Assembly: GCF_028198165.1 (NCBI RefSeq)
Contig: NZ_CP116339.1
Coordinates: forward strand, 2,115,001-2,179,000
DNA: 64,000 nt
Direction of reading: 5' to 3'
Source of the DNA: Pseudoxanthomonas sp. JBR18
GTDB taxonomy: Bacteria > Pseudomonadota > Gammaproteobacteria > Xanthomonadales > Xanthomonadaceae
In this document: piece after piece, positions 53,549-60,599 of the stretch
How positions within the stretch are numbered: position 1 is the stretch's first letter
How the letters are laid out: each line of letters begins with the position of its first letter
Program-made: the position numbers and the translations under genes
The notes under the pieces: model-generated
The model's database searches: none
The model's input: only the letters and a program-made list of their open reading frames with translations
Told to the model about the DNA's origin: nothing

Positions 53549-55579
53549 ATGCAGCACGATCCTGTGTCCCCGAGCCGACGGCAGTGGTTGCGCGTTGCGG
53601 CCATCGGCGGCGTCGCGGCGGGCCTGCCATTGGGCGCAGCCGCGTCCGATGCACCCGCGCCGGCCGCGGCATCGGCTACGTGGTTTCCCGTGGCACCGCT
53701 GGCACCGCAACCCTTCCAGCTGCTGCCCACCGGCGCGATCAAGCCTGCCGGCTGGCTGCGTCGCCAGCTGGAGATCCAGGCCGCCGGCCTCGGCGGCCAC
53801 CTGGACGAAACCTGGCCCGATGTCGGCCCGGACAGCGGCTGGCTCGGCGGCACGGGTGAGTCATGGGAGCGCGGTCCGTACTTCGTCGATGGCCTGCTGC
53901 CGCTGGCATGGCAGCTCGACGCGCCGGAACTGAAGGCCAAGGCACAGCGTTTCATCGACTGGACCCTGCAGAGCGACTGGGGCGATGGCATGTTCGGCCC
54001 GCGCAGCAACGATGACTGGTGGCCGCGCATGGTCATGCTCAAGGTACTCACCCAGTACCAGGAGCTCAGCGGCGACGCGCGCGTGGTGCCCTTCATGACG
54101 CGCTACTTCCACCACCAGCTGCAGGCGCTGCCGGCACGGCCCCTGCGCGACTGGGGCCGCATGCGCTGGCAGGACGAGGTGGTCAGCGTGCTGTGGCTGC
54201 ATGCGCGCACGCAGGATCCCAAGCTGCTGCAACTGGCCAGGCTGCTCAAGGCGCAGGGTTACGACTGGCAGGCGATGTTCGCCGACTTCCCGTTCAAGGA
54301 GAAGGTCGATCCGGCCAGGCTCAAGGCGCACGCACACGGTGACGACGTGTTCATGGAAGACCTCGGCCTGCAAGTCCATGGCGTCAACAACGGGCAGGCG
54401 CTCAAGGCTTCGCCGGTCTGGTCGCTGGTGTCAGGCAGCGCGGCCGATCGCTCCGCCGTCCACCACCAGCTGGCGATGCTGGACCAGTACCACGGCCTGC
54501 CCAACGGCATGTTCTCCTGCGACGAACACCTGGCCGGGCGCAGTCCGTCGCAGGGCGTGGAGCTGTGCACCGTGGTCGAGACGATGTACTCGCTGGAGCT
54601 GGCGTTGGCGATCACCGGCGATGCCGCACTCGGCGACCGGCTGGAGCGCATCGCCTTCAATGCGTTGCCCGGCACCTTCACCGACGACATGTGGGCGCAC
54701 CAGTACGACCAGCAGCCCAATCAGGTCGAATGCAGCCTGCACCGCTCCCCGTGGACGACCAACGGGCCGGAGGCGAACCTGTTCGGCCTCGATCCGCATT
54801 TCGGCTGCTGCACGGCCAACTTCCACCAGGGCTGGCCCAAGCTGACCGCTGCGGCGTGGATGGCCAGCGACGATGGCGGCCTGGCGGCGATGGTGTACGT
54901 GCCGTGCCGCATCGCCACGCGCATCGGCGCCACGGCAGTGGAACTGGAACAGGTCACCGACTATCCGTTCCGCGATCGCGTGCGCATCGTCCTCCGGCCC
55001 GAAGCGCCCACGCCCTTCCCGTTGCACCTGCGCATTCCCGGCTGGTCGAAGGCCACGCGCGTGCTGGTCAATGGCGAAGCGGTCACGGCCAAGGATGGTT
55101 TCACCCGCATCGCGCGCACCTGGAAGGCTGGCGATGTGGTGGAGCTGAAGTTCAACGCGCAGGTCATCGCCGAAACCGGGCCGAACGATGCGGTGACCTT
55201 TTCGCGCGGCGCGCTGGTGTTCTCGCTGCCCATCGGGGCGGCCTGGGTGCCCTGGCGCAAACGCGGCCTGACCACCGACTGGCAGGTGTATCCGACCACG
55301 CGTTGGAACTACGCCATCACCGGCACCGCGCCTCAAGTCAGCGAACACCCGATCGGGCCGATGCCGTTCGCCGCGCAATCCGCGCCGGTGCGCCTGCAGG
55401 TCGAAGGCCGCCCGGTGCCGGCGTGGGTGGCGATGGAAGGCGCGGCCGAGCCCGTGCCCACCGGGCCAAAGCCGGCCAGCGACGAGCCGGCCGTGCCATT
55501 GACCCTCATCCCCTATGGCGCGGCCAAGCTGCGCATCACTGCATTTCCGCGCTTGCATGGCGCCCTGGAGTCCACATGA
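53549..55579 (+). CDS. GH127/DUF1680-family glycosidase (beta-L-arabinofuranosidase-like)
   Basis: A 676-residue exported enzyme with a twin-arginine-like start (SRRQWLRVAAIGGVAAGLPLG). The catalytic (alpha/alpha)6 barrel carries the Zn-thiolate site of GH127: E338 and C340 in GVELC, and C420 and C421 in GCCTANFHQGWPK, with E326 a candidate acid/base. A beta-sandwich C-terminal domain follows. Known GH127 members release beta-L-arabinofuranose, but many DUF1680 proteins are uncharacterised. GGAGG precedes the ATG. The SGNH hydrolase overlaps its end by 4 bases (ATGA). Confidence 0.87.
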   Translation: MQHDPVSPSRRQWLRVAAIGGVAAGLPLGAAASDAPAPAAASATWFPVAPLAPQPFQLLPTGAIKPAGWLRRQLEIQAAGLGGHLDETWPDVGPDSGWLGGTGESWERGPYFVDGLLPLAWQLDAPELKAKAQRFIDWTLQSDWGDGMFGPRSNDDWWPRMVMLKVLTQYQELSGDARVVPFMTRYFHHQLQALPARPLRDWGRMRWQDEVVSVLWLHARTQDPKLLQLARLLKAQGYDWQAMFADFPFKEKVDPARLKAHAHGDDVFMEDLGLQVHGVNNGQALKASPVWSLVSGSAADRSAVHHQLAMLDQYHGLPNGMFSCDEHLAGRSPSQGVELCTVVETMYSLELALAITGDAALGDRLERIAFNALPGTFTDDMWAHQYDQQPNQVECSLHRSPWTTNGPEANLFGLDPHFGCCTANFHQGWPKLTAAAWMASDDGGLAAMVYVPCRIATRIGATAVELEQVTDYPFRDRVRIVLRPEAPTPFPLHLRIPGWSKATRVLVNGEAVTAKDGFTRIARTWKAGDVVELKFNAQVIAETGPNDAVTFSRGALVFSLPIGAAWVPWRKRGLTTDWQVYPTTRWNYAITGTAPQVSEHPIGPMPFAAQSAPVRLQVEGRPVPAWVAMEGAAEPVPTGPKPASDEPAVPLTLIPYGAAKLRITAFPRLHGALEST

Positions 55580-56967
55580 ACTCGCTCACCGACGCTCGCC
55601 GCGGGGCAACCATGAAGATCCTGCTGCTGGTCGCCAGCGCGCTGCTGTGTGTCAGCGCGCCGGCGCTGGCCGGCCCGGACGCGCATTGGGTGGTGTCCTG
55701 GGGGCAGGCGATGACCGCACAGGTCAGCGTGCCGCGCGATGCCGGGCATCAGCCGCAGCGCGACACGGGCGGTGATCCGCTCCATCGGGTGCCCACCGTG
55801 CGCCAGGTCACCGTGCGCCAGCGCGTACGCCTGAGCCTGGGCGGCAGCCAGCTGCGCGTGCGGCTGTCCAATGTGTTCGGGACCGCGCCGCTCGAGGTGG
55901 ACGCGGCCAGCATCGCGCGGGCGGCGCAGGGCGCGGCCGTCGTGCCGGGCAGCAGCGTGCGCCTGACCTTCGACGGCAAGCCCCGGGCACTGGTGCCGGC
56001 CGGGGGCGAACTGCTGAGCGATCCGGTGGCCTTCGACGCCCCCGCGCTGGCGCCGCTGAGCGTGAGCCTGTACTTCAAGGCTCCGGCGGCTTTGGCCGAT
56101 GCCCATCCGCTGGAGCAGGGGCGGGTGACCTGGGCCGTGCAGGGGGACGCGGTGGATGCCGTCGATCTGGAAGGCCGCACGCCCGCCCAGGGCCTCAGCC
56201 CGTGGCCGGGTGACCATGTCTACGCCCTGACCGCGGTGGAAGTGGCGGCCAAGCCCGGCACGCGCAGCGTGGTGGCCTTCGGCGATTCCATCACCGATGG
56301 CTACCAGGCCACCCGGCCGGATACGCCGTGGCCGGCCGTGCTGGCCACGCTGGGCAACGCACCGGGCGCGGGTGGTTTGGCCGTGGCCAACATGGGCATC
56401 AGCGCCGACGAGTTGGCCTTCGACCAGGTCGGCGAACCGGCTTCTGGCATCGCCGGCCTCAAGCGCTACTACCGCGATGTGATCGACCGCCCCGGCGTCA
56501 CCGACATCGTGGTGCTGTTCGGCGCCAACGACATCAACCGCGGCCCGGATACCGCCCTGCTCACGGCCGGTGCGCAGCCACGAGAACTGATCGCCAGCTT
56601 CCGCCTGCTGGCCGACGTCGCGCACCAGCACGGGATCCGGATCTGGGCCGGCACGGTGCTGCCGTTCTCCGACGATCCCAACTGGTACTCGCCGCGCCGC
56701 GATGCCGCGCGCGTGCAGATCAACGCCTGGCTCAAAGATTCCGGCGTGTTCGATGGCGTGGTGGATTTCGCCGATGCGGTCGAAGGTCCCTACGACACGC
56801 CGACCCCGCCGCCGGGCGCCCCGGTGCCCCAGGGCATCGCCACGGTGTGCGTGGCCGACGAAGGCGTGCACCCCAACGACCGCGGCTACGCGGCCATGGG
56901 TCATGCCGCCTTCAACGCGCTCACCGGCGCGACCATGCAGCCCCAGGCCCCCTGCCGCGCGCGGTGA
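55576..56967 (+). CDS. SGNH/GDSL-family esterase
   Basis: A 463-residue exported esterase. The start at 55576 overlaps the GH127 stop (ATGA); a second ATG at 55612 begins the signal peptide proper (MKILLLVASALLCVSAPALA). An N-terminal beta-rich region of about 190 residues precedes the SGNH domain: block I VVAFGDSITDGYQ, block III LFGANDINRG, and block V EGVHPNDRGYAAMG with catalytic Asp and His. It probably removes acyl groups from the oligosaccharide before or after GH127 action. Confidence 0.9.
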   Translation: MNSLTDARRGATMKILLLVASALLCVSAPALAGPDAHWVVSWGQAMTAQVSVPRDAGHQPQRDTGGDPLHRVPTVRQVTVRQRVRLSLGGSQLRVRLSNVFGTAPLEVDAASIARAAQGAAVVPGSSVRLTFDGKPRALVPAGGELLSDPVAFDAPALAPLSVSLYFKAPAALADAHPLEQGRVTWAVQGDAVDAVDLEGRTPAQGLSPWPGDHVYALTAVEVAAKPGTRSVVAFGDSITDGYQATRPDTPWPAVLATLGNAPGAGGLAVANMGISADELAFDQVGEPASGIAGLKRYYRDVIDRPGVTDIVVLFGANDINRGPDTALLTAGAQPRELIASFRLLADVAHQHGIRIWAGTVLPFSDDPNWYSPRRDAARVQINAWLKDSGVFDGVVDFADAVEGPYDTPTPPPGAPVPQGIATVCVADEGVHPNDRGYAAMGHAAFNALTGATMQPQAPCRAR

Positions 56968-57075
56968 AGCCGGTGATCGCTTGACAGGTTGCGCAATTGA
57001 AGACTTTAGATGCGGCGTTGTTGCGTATCGGGTGCAGGCTTTGCGCTCGTGTGTCGATCAGGGAAGGAGTCCGAG

Positions 57076-57571
57076 ATGATAGGTCTGCGTTTGAAGCCCT
57101 TCGCGTGGGGCGTGATGAGCTTGCTTGCTGGTGGTGTCGGTGGCTTCGGCCGAATCGCAACGTATCGAGACGGTGACGTACACCGGGTTTGATGCCAAGC
57201 AGTACACAAGACTCTTCCAGCCCTTGTTGGACAACCCTCACATGCGGTTTAGCGATAACGAAAATACTTGGAAGCTGCAGACGGAGCGCTTGCGGACCGG
57301 TGCGTACGCCGCATTGGTGGTGCAGTTCAACGTGCATCGCACAGGGCCAGCCACGATGGACGCTCCGCTGGTGTCTCCTGACCACTTGCCGAAAGGCGTC
57401 GATGATGTGGCCACGCTGGTGAGCTGTGGCGATGCGGTCGGTGGCAGTGGATACCAGGCGACCATCGAGACCAAGTACAAACGTGACTCGAATGGTTGGG
57501 AGCCTGAGGCTTATCACTATCAGCAGGTCAAGGATTGTGCGTCTGCGATGCAGGCTTATGCGAAGCAGTGA
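57076..57571 (+). pseudogene. Small secreted protein interrupted by a frameshift in the signal peptide
   Basis: GGAAGGAG at 57062-57069 sits ideally before the ATG at 57076 (MIGLRLKPFAWGVMSLL). This frame leads into a signal peptide, but the mature part (VVSVASAESQRIETVTYTGFDAKQYTRLF onward, 148 codons from a TTG at 57125 to 57571) is read one base off. Removing one base within TTGCTTGCTGG (about 57121-57131) restores a perfect Sec signal ending VASA. The mature protein has no recognised domain; two cysteines (VSCGDA, VKDCASA) may pair. Either a recent mutation, a sequencing error, or initiation at the TTG. Confidence 0.6.
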
Positions 57572-58301
57572 TTTCGTTCGGGCGGTCTGATTTGGGGCTC
57601 TGAGGCAAACGCTTCAGCGCCGCTCTGCGGCGAAGGGAAAAGGCTCTCGCGCCTACGGGCGCGACCTTCTTTTGTCGCGGCAAAAGAAGGCAAAACCGCT
57701 ACTCGCCGGTCCCAAAAAGGGGATTGAAAACACTCGCCGATGCTGCGCATCGGTTCCCTGTGCTTCTCGGAGGCCAGGGCATTTATCCCTTTTTAGGGAC
57801 GTCGCCCAAACTCGCTGCGCTCAAACAGGGCGACTCTTCGACCCTGGCTTCCTGCGATGCTCGGCTCGCTTTACGGCTTAGACAGGTAAAGCTGCAAACA
57901 ACAGCAACAGCAACAGCAATGCTCTGCATCGTCATTCAGACGGGAAAGCGGGCCTGGGCTTGACGCTCTCTGCTTTTGTTTTTGCTTTGCTCTCAGATCC
58001 CCGTAAGGCACGGCGAAGGGACGAGGTTAAGACCCGCAGGGCGCCACACAAGGATGTGTGGCGTTTTTGGAAGGGACATGGATGTCCCTTCCAAAAATCC
58101 TCGGCCCGTAGCGGACCTGCGAAGCAGGCGTGCCACCCGGGGCGTGTTTCTTTGCCCAGCTTTCTTTGCACGAGCAAAGAAAGTGGGTCGGGCGGCGAAG
58201 CCGCACGAAAGCTTCTGCTTGAAGGAAAAATCCGCTTCAAGCCATGGAACAGCGCTAATGGCCCTACGGCCCTTCAGCCGCAGCGCAGAAAGCCTATCCC
58301 C
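57572..58301. repeat. Hairpin-rich non-coding region
   Basis: About 730 bases with no credible gene but many strong inverted repeats: CCTTCTTTTG/CAAAAGAAGG at 57665-57690; CGCCACAC/GTGTGGCG at 58042-58063; a perfect 16-bp stem starting TTTTTGGAAGGGACAT at 58064-58097 with a 2-base loop; and CTTTCTTTGC/GCAAAGAAAG at 58160-58183. A CAACAG microsatellite is near 57897-57920. Short open frames in it look spurious. It resembles the long intergenic mosaics common in Xanthomonadaceae, and several stems could act as bidirectional terminators. Confidence 0.6.
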
Positions 58302-59096
58302 TCAATCCTCATCCTCCACGCTGTCGGCGTGCTTCCAGTACCCGGTCGAGCGGATCCACCCTTTGGGCACCGAACGGTGGCCTTCCAGGAACTTGCGCAT
58401 CATCCGCGCACGACGCGACTCGCAGGCGATCCACCAGAACGCATCGCCCTGCGGTGCCAGGTCGTCCAGCACCTGTTCCAGCAGCTCGCTGCGCTGCGGC
58501 GGCACGCCGTTGCGCGGCAGCCAGCGGATGTCCGCGTCGGCCTGGGTGGGCAGGGCCTGGCGGTCGGCGTCCTCGGGGACCTCGATCACCGCGGTGACCT
58601 TGCGCCCGGCCGGCATCTCGCCCAGCCAGCGGCCGATGGCCGGCAATGCGGTTTCATCGCCGATCAGCACGTAGTGGTCGAAGTCCTCGGCCACCATGAA
58701 CGATCCGCGCGGCCCGCCCAGCGCCAGCGTAGCGCCGGGCTGCGCGGCCGCCGCCCAGCTGGCGGCCGGGCCATCGCCGTGCATGACGAAATCGATCGCC
58801 AGCGTGCCGGCGGCCGCGTCGTGCAGGCGCGGGGTGTAATCGCGCATGGGCGAGGCGACCTTGCCGGCCGGATACTCCAGCCCGTGCGCACCCAGGGTGG
58901 GGGTGACGAATTCGCCGTCCGGGTTGGGGAAGAAGACCTTGACGTGGTCATCCGGCGCGGCGCTATGGAAGCCGGCCAACGCCGGCCCGCCGACCACGAT
59001 GCGGCGCATGTGCGGGGTCAGGTCGTGGACCTCCAGCACCTGCAGCTGGCGGAAGACGACCGGGTGGCTGAGCCTGTGGCTCTCGTGCAATGTCAT
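58302..59096 (-). CDS. yqjH: Siderophore-interacting protein / NADPH-dependent ferric-chelate reductase
   Basis: A 264-residue cytoplasmic flavoprotein of the SIP family. FAD-binding R-x-Y-T is SPMRDYTPR (R85, Y87, T88), the N-terminal barrel is HDLTPHMRRIVVGGPALAGF, and the C-terminal pyridine-nucleotide domain contains YVLIGDETALPAIGRWL and the ending WIRSTGYWKH. E. coli YqjH reduces ferric chelates and is repressed by YqjI. Here it is the last gene of a yqjI-like operon, which supports that assignment. The ATG at 59096 is the family start. Confidence 0.88.
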   Translation of the reverse strand: MTLHESHRLSHPVVFRQLQVLEVHDLTPHMRRIVVGGPALAGFHSAAPDDHVKVFFPNPDGEFVTPTLGAHGLEYPAGKVASPMRDYTPRLHDAAAGTLAIDFVMHGDGPAASWAAAAQPGATLALGGPRGSFMVAEDFDHYVLIGDETALPAIGRWLGEMPAGRKVTAVIEVPEDADRQALPTQADADIRWLPRNGVPPQRSELLEQVLDDLAPQGDAFWWIACESRRARMMRKFLEGHRSVPKGWIRSTGYWKHADSVEDED

Positions 59097-59140
59097 GGGA
59101 AGCAAGCTCCAAACAATCGAAGGGAAAGCCGGCGCCGGTT

Positions 59141-59491
59141 TTAGTGAATCGGCACCAGGCGATAGCCCAGGTCGGCGGCGAGCGCGCGCAGCCAGTGGCT
59201 GGTGGCGGCCTCGTCCCCGGGCGTGGAAGGGGCTGGCTGGCACAGGCGCCACAACGTGCGGCCATGCGGGCTCGCGATCGCGACGGCGAGGTGCTGTTGT
59301 TCCAGCACATGCAGTACGCGATAGACGGTTCCCAGGCTGACGCGGTGTCCCTGCGCGCGCAGCTGGTGGTGCAGTGAAATGGCATCGCACGGCGCCGGCT
59401 GCTGTAGCAGCAGCGCCAGCAACGCGCGCCGCGGCGCGGTCATGCGCAAGCCGGTGGCCTGGAGCGCATCGGCGCCGACGGTCTCAGTCAT
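59141..59491 (-). CDS. Degenerate Fur-family regulator
   Basis: A 116-residue protein with the Fur winged helix (LRMTAPRRALLALLLQQPAPCDAISLHHQLRAQGHRVSLGTVYRVLHVLEQQHL). The C-terminal dimer/metal part is short and lacks the HHDH motif and the CxxC zinc cysteines; only LWRLCQPA and a helix (SHWLRALAADLGYRLV) remain. It may thus regulate without metal, or sense heme or another ligand. Its start overlaps the yqjI-like gene by 8 bases, and the yqjH-like reductase gene follows 44 bases downstream. Confidence 0.8.
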   Translation of the reverse strand: MTETVGADALQATGLRMTAPRRALLALLLQQPAPCDAISLHHQLRAQGHRVSLGTVYRVLHVLEQQHLAVAIASPHGRTLWRLCQPAPSTPGDEAATSHWLRALAADLGYRLVPIH

Positions 59492-60185
59492 GCGGCACCT
59501 TGGCGATGTCGGCGGCCGCCTGCAGCAGAATCTGCGCAACGCGCTCGCCGGACTCCGGCGTCCAGTGGGCGTGGTGGCTGATCAGGGCGCGCTTGATCGC
59601 GCTCATGCCACCACGGACCGGGGCGGGCAGGCCGGCCTTCACCACCATCCGCGCGCTGCGCTCGGTGCGCAGGCGCGCATTGGCCAGCGTCTCGGCGTGG
59701 GCCCGGGCGAAGGCGTGGCCGGCCTCGGTCAGCGTGTGCAGGCGCCGCGCGCCGTCCTCGCTGCTGGTGACCAGGCCATCGGCCTGCAACTGCGCCAGCG
59801 CCGGGTACATCGCCCCGGCCGAGGGCGTGTACTGGCCTAGGAACATCTCGCCGATCAGCTGGATCAGCTCGTAGCCATGGCGCGGCTGCGCCTCCAGCAG
59901 GCCGAGCAGCAGCAGGCGCAGGTCGCCGTGGGCCAGCATCCGCGGCGTGCGCTGGCGCTCGCCGCGTTCGCCCCGGTGTCCGCCACGCCGGCCGTGGCCG
60001 CGGCCTTCCTCGTGCGCCGGGTCGCGATGACCGGCGCGCGTTTCCGTGTCCGACGAGGCGTCGTCGGGCCGGCCGACGCCATCGGCGCGACTGCGATGCC
60101 CGTGGCCTTCGCGATGCCCGCGCCCCGGGTGCGGGCCTTCGCCGTGATGGTGTCTGCGGCCGCGATGTCGTGCATGGGGATGCAT
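59484..60185 (-). CDS. yqjI: PadR-family metal-responsive repressor, YqjI type
   Basis: A 233-residue protein. An N-terminal extension of about 83 residues is extremely rich in His, Arg and Gly (MHPHARHRGRRHHHGEG...), a putative metal-binding tail. The PadR winged helix follows: LAHGDLRLLLLGLLEAQPRHGYELIQLIGEMFLGQYTPSAGAMYPALAQLQADGLV, closely like E. coli YqjI, then a helical dimer domain. YqjI senses nickel/iron and represses yqjH. AGGAG lies 6 bases before the ATG. The order yqjI, Fur-like, yqjH makes a coherent metal-homeostasis operon. Confidence 0.85.
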   Translation of the reverse strand: MHPHARHRGRRHHHGEGPHPGRGHREGHGHRSRADGVGRPDDASSDTETRAGHRDPAHEEGRGHGRRGGHRGERGERQRTPRMLAHGDLRLLLLGLLEAQPRHGYELIQLIGEMFLGQYTPSAGAMYPALAQLQADGLVTSSEDGARRLHTLTEAGHAFARAHAETLANARLRTERSARMVVKAGLPAPVRGGMSAIKRALISHHAHWTPESGERVAQILLQAAADIAKVPHD

Positions 60186-60339
60186 GGGAACTCCTGGAGA
60201 TTCATTAGTGCCGGGCCGAACCGGCGGCCTGGCCCGCCTGGCGGCTCGCGCTGCACGCGGCCATGGCGGGGTGCGGTGGCCGGGCAGGCCGCAGGCGCCG
60301 CGTCAGCCGCCATCCATGGGCCGCCGTGTGCCGGCGGAA

Positions 60340-60377
60340 AAAAGATATATCGAAGTTCTGAGAAAAGATATAGCGAA
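60340..60377. promoter_or_regulatory. Direct-repeat operator of the yqjI-like operon
   Basis: AAAAGATATATCGAA (60340-60354) and AAAAGATATAGCGAA (60363-60377) are 14/15 identical and 23 bases apart, about two helical turns, 155 bases upstream of the yqjI-like ATG. The AT-rich block contrasts with its surroundings and is a good candidate for PadR binding. The 60186-60599 gap has no gene. Confidence 0.5.
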
Positions 60378-60407
60378 ATACAGCCGCCGATCGGCCCATG
60401 ACATTTC

Positions 60408-60468
60408 TTCGTCATACGAAATCCTCACAACTGCAAGGCTCCGGCCGGGCGAAAGACGAAATTTCGTC
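60408..60468. promoter_or_regulatory. Paired ACGAA palindromes upstream of aceE
   Basis: TTCGTCATACGAA (60408-60420) and the perfect 14-base palindrome GACGAAATTTCGTC (60455-60468) share the TTCGT/ACGAA half-site. A further ACGAAAA follows at 60469. A -10-like TACAAT lies at 60531-60536. These are candidate sites for an aceE regulator. Confidence 0.5.
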
Positions 60469-60599
60469 ACGAAAACCCCCGTTTGCGGCCTCCCTCAATG
60501 GTCGAACCGACGCCGGCCCCTGGCCTGGCTTACAATCACCGGCTCAGACAGATATCAGATGCCGCGATCGCGTCGCGGCTCACAGGCGAGGAGATGGCA

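Noticed and set aside
57897..57920. CAACAG tandem repeat as a possible CRISPR or phase-variable tract
   Set aside because: Only a few short hexamer/trinucleotide units, no spacers and no coding frame.
58042..58097. Adjacent hairpins as a possible attachment or integron site
   Set aside because: No integrase, no cassette structure and no repeated copy elsewhere in the window.
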